NCBI RefSeq assembly: GCF_947498175.1
Contig: NZ_CANMJB010000003.1
Span: 1-64,000 of the forward strand
DNA: 64,000 nucleotides
Direction of reading: 5' to 3'
Origin: an uncultured Algimonas sp.
GTDB lineage: Bacteria; Pseudomonadota; Alphaproteobacteria; Caulobacterales; Maricaulaceae
Below, one piece after another: positions 26,281 to 36,066 of the stretch (its first letter is position 1; every line of letters starts with the position of its first letter). Made by a program: the position numbers and the translations under genes. The notes under the pieces are model-generated. The model did no database searches. It had not been told where the DNA came from and saw nothing but the letters and a program-made list of their open reading frames with translations.

Positions 26281-27705
26281 ATGACCGATACCTCCCCCTC
26301 CATCGTCTGGTTCCGCGACGACCGCCGCCTGTCCGATCATCCGGCGCTGCACGCCGCGGTCGAGCGCGGCGGGCCGCTGGTGCTGCTGTTCGTGCTCGAA
26401 GACGATGCGGACCGGGTCCATGGCGGCGCGCGAGGGGTCTGGCTGCATCATTCCCTGGCCGCGCTGGCTGCGGACATCGAAGACCGCGGCGGGCGGCTGG
26501 CCCTGCGCCGGGGACCGGCGGCAGACGTGATCGACGCGCTGGTCGAGGAGACGGGCGCGGGCGCGCTGTTCTTCAACCGCCGCTACCATGAACCCGACCG
26601 CAAGCGCGAGGCGGCCATACAGGAACGTTTGCGAGAACGCGGCCTGAGCGTTGAGAGCTTCAAGGGCAATCTCCTGGTCGAGCCGTGGGAGGTGGAAACC
26701 AAATCCGGCACGCCCTACCGCGTCTTCACCCCGTTCTGGCGCCGGGCCAAGGAGGGGATGGATGTGGGCGAACCGCTGCCTGCGCCCGATCGGCTCGACA
26801 GTGTCGGCGGCAATCTCGGCTCGGATGATCTGGACGATTGGGAACTGCTGCCGACCGATCCGGATTGGGGGTCCAAGATGATGGACCACCATACGCCCGG
26901 CGAGGCGGGCGCGAAGGCTCGGCTGGCGGATTTCCTGGACGGGCCGATCGAGGACTACGCCAAGGGGCGCGACCGGCCGGACAAGGACCTGACTTCGAAA
27001 CTGTCGCCGCACTTCGCGCATGGGGAAATCAGCCCGCGCGCCGTCTGGGACGCCTGCAAGGACAATGAATACACGTCGCGCAAATTCCTGACGGAGATCG
27101 GCTGGCGCGAATTCTCCTACACGCTGCTCTACTACAACCCGCAACTGGCGACGCGGAACTTCGCCGACGGTTATGACGCGATGGCCTGGGATCACGACGA
27201 ACAGGCATTCGAGGCGTGGACGAAAGGCCGGACCGGCTATCCCTTCGTCGATGCCGGGATGCGCCAGCTCTGGGCGACGGGCTGGATGCACAACCGGGTG
27301 CGCATGGTGGTGGCGAGCTTCCTGATCAAGCATCTCATGATCGATTGGCGCGACGGGGAGGACTGGTTCTGGGATACGCTGCTGGAAGCGGACCTCGCCT
27401 CCAACGCCGCGTCCTGGCAATGGGTGGCGGGCACGGGGGCGGATGCCGCGCCCTATTTCCGTGTTTTCAACCCGTTCGGCCAAGGCGAGAAGTTCGACCC
27501 GAACGGCGACTATGTCCGGCGCTGGGTACCGGAGCTGAAAGATCTGCCGGATGCGTACATCCATCAGCCCTGGATGGCGCCCGAAGACGTTCTGGCCGAC
27601 GCCGGCGTGAGTCTGGGAGAGACCTATCCGGAGCCGATCGTGGAGCACGGCGCAGCGCGCGAGCGCGTCCTGGCCGCCTATAAGGAGGCCCGCGCGGCAG
27701 CGTGA
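26281..27705 (+). CDS. phrB: Deoxyribodipyrimidine (CPD) photolyase
   Basis: A 474-aa class I photolyase that uses blue light, FADH- and an antenna cofactor to split cyclobutane dimers. The N-terminal Rossmann domain starts IVWFRDDRRLSDHPAL. The FAD domain shows GWREFSYTLLY, DAGMRQLWATGWMHNRVRM, DWRDGEDWFWDTL and NAASWQWVAGTG, the most diagnostic blocks of the family. ATG 26281 matches the family N-terminus; an upstream in-frame start was rejected. Confidence 0.93.
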   Translation: MTDTSPSIVWFRDDRRLSDHPALHAAVERGGPLVLLFVLEDDADRVHGGARGVWLHHSLAALAADIEDRGGRLALRRGPAADVIDALVEETGAGALFFNRRYHEPDRKREAAIQERLRERGLSVESFKGNLLVEPWEVETKSGTPYRVFTPFWRRAKEGMDVGEPLPAPDRLDSVGGNLGSDDLDDWELLPTDPDWGSKMMDHHTPGEAGAKARLADFLDGPIEDYAKGRDRPDKDLTSKLSPHFAHGEISPRAVWDACKDNEYTSRKFLTEIGWREFSYTLLYYNPQLATRNFADGYDAMAWDHDEQAFEAWTKGRTGYPFVDAGMRQLWATGWMHNRVRMVVASFLIKHLMIDWRDGEDWFWDTLLEADLASNAASWQWVAGTGADAAPYFRVFNPFGQGEKFDPNGDYVRRWVPELKDLPDAYIHQPWMAPEDVLADAGVSLGETYPEPIVEHGAARERVLAAYKEARAAA

Positions 27706-27786
27706 GGACAGACGGTCGCGAACGCTTCACTCGAGTCTCACCGCAACTTCTTGGAACCGTTTCCCGCCCGATCCCATAGTATCATC

Positions 27787-28503
27787 ATGACACACCGCCC
27801 CCTGTTCGCCGCCTTTGTCGTCTTGACCCTTGCCGCCGCCTGCGCCGAAGCGCCGAGCCGCGTCCAGACGGACGGCGAACAGACGGAACCGCGCTCCGAA
27901 CCCAAGACCATGGTCGCGGCGGCCGTGGAAGGTCCGCAAGCGCCCTATCTGTCGGACGCGCCGGACGGTCTGGCCACGGCGATCTTCGCCGGGGGCTGTT
28001 TCTGGTGCGTGGAGAAGGATTTCGAAGTCCTGCCGGGCGTGCTCGAGGTCGTGTCCGGCTATACGGGCGGGCAATTGGCCGATCCGGACTACAAGACCGT
28101 CAGCAATACGGAGACCGGTCATTACGAAGCGGCCGAAGTGCTCTACGATCCGGCGCAGGTCAGCTACCAGCAGCTGCTCGACTATTATTGGACGACGGTC
28201 GATCCGACCGATCCGGACGGACAGTTCTGCGACACCGGATCGTCCTACCGCACGGCCGTCTTCGCCACGCCCGAACAGCGGGAGACGGCCGAGGCCAGCC
28301 TGGCGCGGTTGCAGGAAACAAAACCGTTCGACGAAGATATCGTCACACCCGTGCTGAGCGCCGTGACCTTCTACGACGCCGAAGACTATCACCAGGATTA
28401 TTACAAGAAGAACCCCATCCGCTACCGCGCCTACCGGCTCGGCTGCCGCCGCGATGCGACGCTGAAGCGCCTATGGGGCGATGCCGCTCACGGAGGCAAG
28501 TGA
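27787..28503 (+). CDS. msrA: Exported peptide methionine-(S)-sulfoxide reductase
   Basis: A 238-aa MsrA with an N-terminal lipoprotein signal (VLTLAAAC, Cys near 19), so it should act in the periplasm to repair oxidised Met residues. The catalytic motif is FAGGCFWCVEKDF near 70. EAAEVLYDP and YHQDYYKKNP are conserved, and a C-terminal GCRRD supplies a possible resolving Cys. ATG 27787 is preferred to the start at 27751 because the signal peptide then begins at residue 1. Confidence 0.92.
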   Translation: MTHRPLFAAFVVLTLAAACAEAPSRVQTDGEQTEPRSEPKTMVAAAVEGPQAPYLSDAPDGLATAIFAGGCFWCVEKDFEVLPGVLEVVSGYTGGQLADPDYKTVSNTETGHYEAAEVLYDPAQVSYQQLLDYYWTTVDPTDPDGQFCDTGSSYRTAVFATPEQRETAEASLARLQETKPFDEDIVTPVLSAVTFYDAEDYHQDYYKKNPIRYRAYRLGCRRDATLKRLWGDAAHGGK

Positions 28504-28535
28504 AGGGACGAGCCGAAGGCGGCAAAGAGACCGCC

Positions 28536-30038
28536 CTAGTCGCGCCAGGCCGGGCCGCGATAGCCCGACACGGCATAGGCCGTGAGACGGCGCACCCGGC
28601 CGCCTCCCAGCTCGATTTCGATTTCGCCCAGCCGTTCGGTCCGATCGAAGTCGCGCTCGAAATAGGGCGCGTAGGTCTCGAAATGGGAGATCAGCAGAAC
28701 GGGCCGGTCGTCCGCCGCCGCCGCTTTCAGGGGCAAGGCGGATGTCAGCTCCGCATGGCTGTTCAGACGCGGTTCGTAACGCCACATGCGCAGCGGCGCG
28801 GTCGCCTCGATGTCGTAATAGATCAGGTTGTAGAACAGCAGGCGATTGTCCACGGCAATGGCCGCATAGTCGCCCCTTTCGTGAAGATCGCGCACGGCCA
28901 CGACGGTTTGCGGCCAGCCGCGCAGGCGCTTGACGGCGTTGGCCAACCCGACCTGGTCCACGAGGGCCGGCGATATCAGAATCATCGCACCGATCGTGCC
29001 GACGGCGAAATTCAGGGCGACGCCGATCATCAGCCAGCGTTGCGCCACGCGCCATTGCACCGCCCAGCCCGCAAGCAGGACCGGCGCGCTGGCATAGGCG
29101 GCGGCGGCCCAGTTGGCGTTGGCGCGGCTGAGCAGGGCCTGGACGCAGATGACCAGCAAAGGCGTCAGGACGAGGATGATCAGCCACGGTTCGAACCCGT
29201 CGCGCCGTGCGCGCCGTCGCCATTGCCAGAGTGCGACGAGCAGCAGCAGGAACGTCACCGGTCCGAATACGCCGAATTGGCCAAGCAGAAATTCGCCCAA
29301 CTCGGCCAGATCGAACTGCAACCCGTCCTGCATGTTGGCATTGTCCGATGTATGGACCAGCGTGGCGAAATCGTTGCGCGCGTTCCACAAGAGGTTCGGC
29401 GCGAGGAGGGCGGCGGCCACAAGTGCGGCCGAAACGCCTTTGGGGCCGAGCATTGCCTGCCGTGTCCGCCGGTCGAAGATCAGCGCCAGGCCGAAGGCGG
29501 GCAGCACGTAGATCATGGCGTATTTGGCCAGCAGTCCCAGCCCCAGAGCGGCTCCGAGACCGATGGCCCAGCCCCATCCGGCCTCGTCGCGCAGCCGGAC
29601 CCAGGCGTGGACGAACAGTGCCACGAACAGCAGCAGCGCCGCGTCCGTGCTGATCAGCGCCGACGACAGGGCGACACCTGGCATCAGCGCGTAGAGCGCA
29701 GCCGCCCACCATCCCGCCTTGGCGCTGTAGAGCCTCCGCGCCGTCAGGAAGACGATCGCCGCCGTGCCCGCATGCAGGATGGGCGAAGCCAGCCGGACCG
29801 CCCATTCCGCATCGCCGAACAGGGTGGTCGTCGTCCAGATGATCCAAGCGATCATGGGCGGCTTCGAATAGTAACCGAAAGCCGGATCCTGCGCCCACGT
29901 CCAATATTGCGCCTCGTCCCCGTGCAGGCCCGATGGGCTCAACAACAGCAGGGCGATGCGGAACATCAGCAAACCGGCGATCAGGCCCGCTGCCCAGGCG
30001 CCGTAACGCCGCTCCGGAATGGACGCCCCCTCGCTCAT
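28536..30038 (-). CDS. ArnT/PMT-like membrane glycosyltransferase (GT39/83 type)
   Basis: A 500-aa protein with about ten membrane helices in the first 350 residues and a soluble periplasmic C-terminus. The first periplasmic loop has LHGDEAQYWTWAQ, the DE-type motif that binds the polyprenyl-phosphate sugar donor, and GYYSKPPMIAW follows. The usual role is transfer of a sugar from a lipid-linked donor to lipid A, protein or another cell-surface acceptor. The acceptor cannot be predicted here. It is divergent from murI. Confidence 0.85.
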   Translation of the reverse strand: MSEGASIPERRYGAWAAGLIAGLLMFRIALLLLSPSGLHGDEAQYWTWAQDPAFGYYSKPPMIAWIIWTTTTLFGDAEWAVRLASPILHAGTAAIVFLTARRLYSAKAGWWAAALYALMPGVALSSALISTDAALLLFVALFVHAWVRLRDEAGWGWAIGLGAALGLGLLAKYAMIYVLPAFGLALIFDRRTRQAMLGPKGVSAALVAAALLAPNLLWNARNDFATLVHTSDNANMQDGLQFDLAELGEFLLGQFGVFGPVTFLLLLVALWQWRRRARRDGFEPWLIILVLTPLLVICVQALLSRANANWAAAAYASAPVLLAGWAVQWRVAQRWLMIGVALNFAVGTIGAMILISPALVDQVGLANAVKRLRGWPQTVVAVRDLHERGDYAAIAVDNRLLFYNLIYYDIEATAPLRMWRYEPRLNSHAELTSALPLKAAAADDRPVLLISHFETYAPYFERDFDRTERLGEIEIELGGGRVRRLTAYAVSGYRGPAWRD

Positions 30039-30121
30039 GGCTTCGGGCTACGGGGTCGTTTGCATAAAATAAACTTAATTTCGCTGCATGTTGGTGCGAT
30101 GATGTGTCTAGATATGCGTCC

Positions 30122-30970
30122 ATGACGCCCTCACGACCCGATAGGACGAGCGACCCGTGCGACCGGCATGTGCTGGTCTTCGATTCCGGCGTGGGCGGCC
30201 TGTCCGTCAGTGCGGCCATCCGGGCGCGCCTGCCGGACGTGGCCCAGACCTATCTGGCCGACGATGCGTTCCGTCCTTATGGCGACAAGACCGAGGCGCA
30301 GCTGCATGCGCGCATCCCGTCCCTGCTTGGTACCCTCTGCGCCCGTATAGAGCCGGATCTGGTGGTCGTGGCGTGCAACACGGCTTCGACCACGGCACTG
30401 CCCGCGATCCGCGCGGCGCTGGACATGCCGGTCGTCGGCGTGGTGCCGGCGATCAAGCCGGCGGCCGCGGGATTATGCACAGGGAGCGCAGAAGGCGCAG
30501 GTGGCATCGGCGTGCTGGGAACGCCGGGCACGGTGCGGCGCGCCTATGTCGATGCGCTGATCGACCGTTATGCCAGCCATTGCGCGGTGCGCCTGCGCGG
30601 CTCGGTCGCGCTGGTCGAGGAAGCCGAGCGCAAATTGCGCGGCCAGGCCGCCGACCCGGCGGTGATCGCCGCGGAGATCGCGCCGCTGTTTCGGGGTTCG
30701 CCGATCAGCGCGGTCGTGCTCGCCTGTACGCATTTCCCGCTGCTGCGGGACGAACTCGTCGCGGCCGCGCCCTATCCGGTGGACTGGATCGACAGCGGCG
30801 ACGCCGTGGCCCGACGGGTGGACAGCCTGCTGTCCGGCATGAACGCGCCGCGCCGCGTGCCGTCGATCGACGGCACGGCGTGGCTGACGGCGCCGAACAC
30901 GGATGCGGCGCGGGCGGCTGCCTTCGCGGATTACGGATTCCCGCGGCTTCGGGCTCTCGATTGGCCTTGA
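30122..30970 (+). CDS. murI: Glutamate racemase
   Basis: A 282-aa enzyme that makes D-glutamate for peptidoglycan in the cytoplasm. FDSGVGGLSV (catalytic Asp region), VVACNTASTTALPAIR (first catalytic Cys) and VVLACTHFPLLRDEL (second Cys) are all present. ATG 30122 was chosen instead of the upstream start at 30104. It is followed by a tRNA-Leu gene about 100 bp downstream. Confidence 0.94.
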   Translation: MTPSRPDRTSDPCDRHVLVFDSGVGGLSVSAAIRARLPDVAQTYLADDAFRPYGDKTEAQLHARIPSLLGTLCARIEPDLVVVACNTASTTALPAIRAALDMPVVGVVPAIKPAAAGLCTGSAEGAGGIGVLGTPGTVRRAYVDALIDRYASHCAVRLRGSVALVEEAERKLRGQAADPAVIAAEIAPLFRGSPISAVVLACTHFPLLRDELVAAAPYPVDWIDSGDAVARRVDSLLSGMNAPRRVPSIDGTAWLTAPNTDAARAAAFADYGFPRLRALDWP

Positions 30971-31067
30971 ATCGCTCAATCGGGTCTTGAAGAGTCCCAT
31001 CGGGACGGGCCGACGTGACGTTCCCCGTTGACCAGCGCGCAATCGCGGCTAAAGCCCTGTCCCGCGC

Positions 31068-31150
31068 GCCGGTGTGGTGGAATTGGTAGACACGCGGGAT
31101 TCAAAATCCCGTGTCCCTGGGACGTGTCGGTTCGAGTCCGACCACCGGTA
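31068..31150 (+). tRNA. tRNA-Leu (anticodon CAA)
   Basis: It starts GCCGGTGTGGTGGAATTGG. The acceptor stem pairs 31068-31074 with 31143-31149 (first pair G-U). The anticodon arm CGGGA-TTCAAAA-TCCCG gives anticodon CAA. It has a long class II variable arm and the T-arm GGTTCGAGTCC. CCA is not encoded. Confidence 0.95.
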
Positions 31151-31240
31151 CGCGTATCGCAATCCGTCCTACAGGCGGGATCCTCAGACCAAGGATCGAA
31201 AATCGCGATGCGCCAGAGCCGATTGGCGGCCTGCACGCCG

Positions 31241-32221
31241 TTATCGATCCACCGTCACCGTGCTCTCGAACCCGTCGGGCTTGAGCGCCAGCACCGAACA
31301 GTCGATCGATCCCAGTATCGTCTCGGCCGTATTGCCGATCAGGAAGCCCGGCACGCCGACGCGGCCGACCGTGCCCATGACGATCAGATCGGACTGCATG
31401 CCCTGCACCATTTCGGGGATTTCCACCCGGGCGCGGCCCTTGACCACGTGAGTCGTGATACGGTCCGTATCGAAGATCGGCAGGTCCAGCCGTTTGCCGC
31501 CATCCGCTACGGCCGCCTCTAGATGCTTTTCGGCCTCCGCGCGGCAGGTCTGCGAATAATCGGACAGGTTTTCCGGCGTCATCGGAATCCAACCTGCGAC
31601 CATGGCGCCCTCTCCCGGCACGGTGAAGACGTTGACGATATCCAGGCGGCTGCCGTCCTGATCGGCGATGGTCGCCGCCATGTCCACGATCTTGGCGTTC
31701 AGTCCAGCCTTGACCTTGACGGAGGCTTCGTCGTCGTCCCGGTCGAAATCGATGGCGGCGAAGACGCGCTCGAACGGTTTGGTCTGCGAACGCTTCACGA
31801 GCAGCAGCGGACAAGGGCATTTTCGCAGCAGCTGCATTTCCTCGCTGACGAAGAGCCGTTTCAACGGTCCGCCGAATTCGCGGGCATGGGCGACGACGAG
31901 ATCGTGATCGTAGAGCTGCACGCGCTTGATCACTTCCATATAGGCCCGCCCGTCCATCACTTCGCACACGGTCTTAATGTCGTCGGGCACGTTGGCGGCT
32001 AGCTCTTTCAGATGCGACAGACGCTTGGTGCGCAGGGCGTCGAAGGCTTCGGACAATTCGTCATGGAACCGCCCGGCGGACGCGGCGCTGATCATCGTTT
32101 CGATAATGGAGACGAGCGTCAGCACCCCGCCATTACGTTTCGTCAACGCAATCGCGCGCTCGAGACCGGTGCGGGGGTCATCCTCTTCGATGACGCAAAG
32201 AACGTTGGAAAACTGCCTCAT
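31241..32221 (-). CDS. Universal stress protein, two Usp domains
   Basis: A 326-aa tandem Usp protein. Domain 1 covers about residues 1-145 (VVAHAREFGGPLKRLFVSEEMQ). Domain 2 covers about 150-320 and keeps the nucleotide-binding series GTVGRVGVPGFLIGNTAE. The first domain lacks that glycine motif, so only the second is likely to bind ATP. ATG 32221 has AGGAG upstream. Such proteins are stress-induced cytoplasmic regulators. No partner gene is visible in the neighbourhood. Confidence 0.9.
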   Translation of the reverse strand: MRQFSNVLCVIEEDDPRTGLERAIALTKRNGGVLTLVSIIETMISAASAGRFHDELSEAFDALRTKRLSHLKELAANVPDDIKTVCEVMDGRAYMEVIKRVQLYDHDLVVAHAREFGGPLKRLFVSEEMQLLRKCPCPLLLVKRSQTKPFERVFAAIDFDRDDDEASVKVKAGLNAKIVDMAATIADQDGSRLDIVNVFTVPGEGAMVAGWIPMTPENLSDYSQTCRAEAEKHLEAAVADGGKRLDLPIFDTDRITTHVVKGRARVEIPEMVQGMQSDLIVMGTVGRVGVPGFLIGNTAETILGSIDCSVLALKPDGFESTVTVDR

Positions 32222-32492
32222 GATTGACTCCTGGCAAATGCTTGTGGGGCGGGCTGCGGTGACCCCATCATGGCCGAAGACTTCGGCCACATGAAATCCA
32301 AACCTTGAATTGCAAGTATAGGCTGGGATTATGATCGGACCGTGACAGGGGTCACGACAGCGCGCGTGATGACAGCGCGTGCAACGGGGCCTCTTGAAGT
32401 CGCCCGGCGAGAGCGTTAGACACGCTGCACGCCCTCGCGACTGCTGTGCCCCGACGGACCGGCTTGCGGGCGCAAGCAATGAGTGCCCCCCT

Positions 32493-33479
32493 GTGAGTGC
32501 CACCCTGGACGTCTTCCGCCTCGCCACACCGGACGATGCCGCTGCAATCACCCGGTTCACCCGGTCCGCCGAAACCGGCCTGACGACCGTGCCGCGCAGC
32601 GCCGACCGCGTCGCCGGTTACATCGATGCCACGCATGCATTCCTGAGCGGGGACACGGACGCCAACCGCCTGCTCTTCGTGGTCGAACGGGGCGGCGCCG
32701 TCATGGGTATTTCCGGAATCATCCCGCGGCTCGGCCTCGACCGGCCTTTCTATTCGTTCAAGCGCTCGCGCCATGCACGCCGCTCTTCACAGCTGGATCT
32801 GCGCGTCGACTACGAAACCTTGCAGCTGACGACCGACTTCGACGGCTGGACCGAACTGGCCTCGATCTATCTTGCACCGGAAGCGCGCGGACGCGGCGTG
32901 GCGCGCCTGCTGTCGCTGGGCCGGCTCTGTTTCGTCGAAACCCATCGGGCGCTGTTCGCGGACAAGCTGATGGCCGACATTCGCGGCTGGGTGGACGAAG
33001 GCGGGGTCAGCCCGTTCTGGGAATATCTGACGAGCAAGTTCATCGCCACGGATTTCGACGTCGCCGACCGGCTGTCGGCCAGCGACGGACGCTTCATCAT
33101 GGAATTGATGCCGTCCCTGCCGATCCTGATGAACCTGTTGCCGGATGCGGCGCGGATCTGCGTCGGCCGGCCTCACGACGTGTCGCGCGGGGCCATGAAC
33201 CTGCTGATGGGCGCGGGCTTCGAGGACACCGAACTCTGCGACATCTTCGACGGCGGTCCAGCCATCCAGTGCCGCGCCGAGGAAACGCTGGTCGCGCGCA
33301 CCGCCCGAACCCTGTCCTTCCATGGTAGCGGCACGCAACGTGTCCTGGCCTTCCGCGGCGAAGGCCCGGATTTCCGCGCGACGCTCAGCACCGGCGACAT
33401 CGCGACCGGCGTTCTGGACGAAAGCGCCCGGGGCTTCGGGGCCGAACGCATCGCCCTGGCCGAAGAGAGAGCCGGCTGA
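32493..33479 (+). CDS. astA: Arginine N-succinyltransferase
   Basis: First step of the succinyl-arginine (AST) pathway: arginine plus succinyl-CoA gives N2-succinylarginine. About 328 aa with the AstA blocks GISGIIPRLGLDRPFYSFK, ELASIYLAPEARGRGVARLL and GGVSPFWEYLTSKFI. GTG 32493 puts the N-terminus at VSATLDVFRLATPDDAAA, matching family start sites. Its stop overlaps the astB start. The operon is arginine-catabolic, in contrast to argH at 3.4-4.8 kb. Confidence 0.9.
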   Translation: MSATLDVFRLATPDDAAAITRFTRSAETGLTTVPRSADRVAGYIDATHAFLSGDTDANRLLFVVERGGAVMGISGIIPRLGLDRPFYSFKRSRHARRSSQLDLRVDYETLQLTTDFDGWTELASIYLAPEARGRGVARLLSLGRLCFVETHRALFADKLMADIRGWVDEGGVSPFWEYLTSKFIATDFDVADRLSASDGRFIMELMPSLPILMNLLPDAARICVGRPHDVSRGAMNLLMGAGFEDTELCDIFDGGPAIQCRAEETLVARTARTLSFHGSGTQRVLAFRGEGPDFRATLSTGDIATGVLDESARGFGAERIALAEERAG

Positions 33480-34807
33480 TGGTCCGCGAGACGAATTTCG
33501 ATGGGTTGGTCGGCCCGACGCACAACTATGCGGGCCTCAGCCGGGGCAATATCGCTTCGGCTGCGCATAAGGGGCGCGTGTCGAACCCGCGCGCCGCCGC
33601 GCTCCAAGGTCTGGCCAAGATGGAACGATTGCTGGGTCTCGGCCTGCCGCAAGGGGTGATCCCCCCGCATGACGGTCCGCGCACCGGCGTCCTGCGCGCG
33701 CTGGGCTTCACCGGCACGGACGGCGATATCGTCGCGGCCGCCTACAAGGCCAATCCGGCGCTGCTCGCGAACGTCAGTTCGGCGTCGTCCATGTGGACCG
33801 CGAATGCGGCGACCGTTTCGCCCGCGCCCGATACGGCAGACGGACGCGTCCATTTCACGCCGGCCAACCTGATCTCCATGCCGCACCGTGCGCTGGAGCA
33901 CGGCCTCACCACCCGCATGCTGCGCCGCATCTTCGCCGACGAGTCCCACTTCGCCGTCCATGACGCGCTGCCCATGAACCCGATGATGGGCGACGAAGGG
34001 GCCGCCAATCACAATCGCCTGTGCCGGAGGCACGGCGAGCCCGGACTGGAAGTCTTCGTCCATGGCCGCGCGGCGCTCAATCCCAGCCGTGACGATCCGC
34101 GATTCCCGGCGCGCCAGACCCTGGAAAGCGTCCAGGCGCTCGCACGGCGCCACGCGGTGAGCCACGCCCGTTTCCTGCGCCAGAACCCCGCCGCCATCGA
34201 TGCAGGCGCGTTCCACAACGACGTGGTCTGCGTCGTGAACGAAGACACGATGCTCTATCACGCCCTGGCTTTCGAGAATCCGGACGCAATGGAGGCGGAA
34301 CTGCGCAAGGCCTGCGAACCGCTCGGCTTCGCGCCGCGCTTCGCCCGCGCCGACATGCCCATTGGCGATGCGGTCGCATCCTATGTCTTCAATTCGCAGC
34401 TCGTGAGTTTGCCGGAGGGCGGCATGGCGATGATCCTGCCGACCGAGACGCAAGAGACGCCGAGCGCCAAAGCCTATGTGGACCGCCTGCTGGCCGACGG
34501 CATGATCGGCGATGCGCATTACCTCGATCTGCGCCAGTCCATGAGCAATGGCGGCGGACCGGCTTGCCTGCGCCTGCGCGTCGCCATGAGCGAGGACGCG
34601 ATGAATGCCGTCCATCCGGGCGTGATCATGACGAAAGACAGGATCGACGCGCTGCGACGTGTCGTGACGGACCATTATCGCGACCGGCTGACGCTGGATG
34701 ATATCGGCGATGCGGCTTTTCTGTCCGAAGTGCGCGGTGCGCTCGACGCGCTGAGCAGCGCGCTCGACTTGCCGAAACTGTATGATTTCCAGAACGAGGC
34801 TGCCTGA
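33479..34807 (+). CDS. astB: N-succinylarginine dihydrolase
   Basis: A 442-aa enzyme that hydrolyses succinylarginine to succinylornithine, releasing ammonia and CO2. The family start NFDGLVGPTHNYAGLSRGN is intact. MMGDEGAANHNR (Glu), AFHNDVVCVVNED (His) and NGGGPACLRLRV (Cys) supply the guanidino-modifying catalytic triad. It overlaps both neighbours by one base, so translation is coupled. Confidence 0.95.
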   Translation: MVRETNFDGLVGPTHNYAGLSRGNIASAAHKGRVSNPRAAALQGLAKMERLLGLGLPQGVIPPHDGPRTGVLRALGFTGTDGDIVAAAYKANPALLANVSSASSMWTANAATVSPAPDTADGRVHFTPANLISMPHRALEHGLTTRMLRRIFADESHFAVHDALPMNPMMGDEGAANHNRLCRRHGEPGLEVFVHGRAALNPSRDDPRFPARQTLESVQALARRHAVSHARFLRQNPAAIDAGAFHNDVVCVVNEDTMLYHALAFENPDAMEAELRKACEPLGFAPRFARADMPIGDAVASYVFNSQLVSLPEGGMAMILPTETQETPSAKAYVDRLLADGMIGDAHYLDLRQSMSNGGGPACLRLRVAMSEDAMNAVHPGVIMTKDRIDALRRVVTDHYRDRLTLDDIGDAAFLSEVRGALDALSSALDLPKLYDFQNEAA

Positions 34808-36066
34808 TGCTGTCCGACCTGAATGCCGCCGATCACGCCGCGCTCGACCATGTCGCCACGCGCCAAGATGCGATGTTGGAGCGCGTGCTGGGGTGGGCCC
34901 GGATCAATACGGGCAGCTGGAATGCGGACGGGCTGAGGCGGCTTGCCCCGGACATTGCCGACGCCTTGCGCGAAACCGGGGCGGCGGTCGAAACCGTCGA
35001 CGCCCCGCCGATCGAGAAGATCAACGCCAAGGGCGAGACCGACGCCTTCCACACCGGCCCGGTCCTGCGCGCCGTGCAGCGTCCGGACGCCCCCATCCAG
35101 ATCGTGCTGACCGGCCATTACGACACGGTCTTTCCGCCCAAGACCTTCACCGACATCACCGAGATCGGCAATGGCAAGCTGAACGGGCCGGGCCTGGCCG
35201 ACATGAAGGGCGGGATCACCGTCATGATCGAGGCGCTGAAAACCTTCGAGTCCGTGGGCGAAGCGCACGGCCAGAAGGACCGGCTCGGTTACACGGTCAT
35301 TCTGACGCCGGACGAGGAAACGGGCAATTTCGCGTCCGACTCCTTCCTGCGCGAAGCCGCCGCCCAAGCGCATGTCGGCCTGACGTTCGAGCCCGCCATG
35401 GAAGACGGGGCTCTGGCCGGGGCGCGCAAGGGTTCGGGCATCTGGGACATCGTCTTTCGGGGCCGCTCCGCCCATGCCGGGCGAGAGCCGGAAAAAGGGC
35501 GCTCCGCCGTCTGGGCGGCGTGCGAGATGGCGCTGAAGGTCGAAGCGTTGATGGGCGTGCGCGACGGCGTCGTGTTCAATGTCGGCAGCGTGGACGGGGG
35601 CGCGGCCGTGAACATCGTGCCGGACAATGCGGTGCTGCGCGTCGGCAGCCGCGCGCCCGATCCGGACGCCGCCGAATGGGCCGAAGCCCAGATCATGGCG
35701 GCGCTGGAACAGACACTGCAGCGCGACGGCATAACGGCCCATGTGCATGGCGGTTTTTACCGACCGCCCAAGCCCCGCAACGCCGCGCAGGACCGGTTGA
35801 TCGGCGAGGTGCGCGAAACGGCCAAGGGGATCGGGCTGGACCTGGTCTTCAAGGATACGGGCGGCGTGTGCGAGGGCAACAACGTCTTCGCTGCCGGGAC
35901 GCCCAATATCGACACGTTGGGTGTTCGCGGCGGGCGCATTCATTCGGCGGAGGAATTCATGGTCGTGGACAGCCTGAGCGAACGGGCCGGGTTGACGACG
36001 TTGATCCTCAACCGCCTCGCCGACGGCCGCATGGACGGTCCCGCAATCAAGAGACTGATGTCGTGA
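34807..36066 (+). CDS. M20-family metallohydrolase, probable succinylglutamate desuccinylase substitute
   Basis: A 419-aa M20/ArgE/DapE-type hydrolase. Metal ligands and catalytic residues are visible in LTGHYDTVF, GPGLADMKGGI, TPDEETGNF and the C-terminal GGRIHSAEEFM. A dimerisation insert is present in the middle. The AST pathway normally ends with AstE, from a different fold family, and no astE is in this operon. By position between astB and astD I infer that this enzyme removes succinate from a succinylated intermediate. Simple acetyl- or peptide-hydrolase activity is the alternative. Confidence 0.82.
   Translation: MLSDLNAADHAALDHVATRQDAMLERVLGWARINTGSWNADGLRRLAPDIADALRETGAAVETVDAPPIEKINAKGETDAFHTGPVLRAVQRPDAPIQIVLTGHYDTVFPPKTFTDITEIGNGKLNGPGLADMKGGITVMIEALKTFESVGEAHGQKDRLGYTVILTPDEETGNFASDSFLREAAAQAHVGLTFEPAMEDGALAGARKGSGIWDIVFRGRSAHAGREPEKGRSAVWAACEMALKVEALMGVRDGVVFNVGSVDGGAAVNIVPDNAVLRVGSRAPDPDAAEWAEAQIMAALEQTLQRDGITAHVHGGFYRPPKPRNAAQDRLIGEVRETAKGIGLDLVFKDTGGVCEGNNVFAAGTPNIDTLGVRGGRIHSAEEFMVVDSLSERAGLTTLILNRLADGRMDGPAIKRLMS

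Noticed and set aside
26045-27648. Very long antisense frame opposite the photolyase gene
   Set aside because: It is a shadow of the GC-rich coding strand. The photolyase motifs on the plus strand are unambiguous.
32300-32320. CTTGAATTGCAAG upstream of the universal stress gene as an FNR/FixK box
   Set aside because: It does not match TTGA-N6-TCAA; the spacing and half-sites are wrong.
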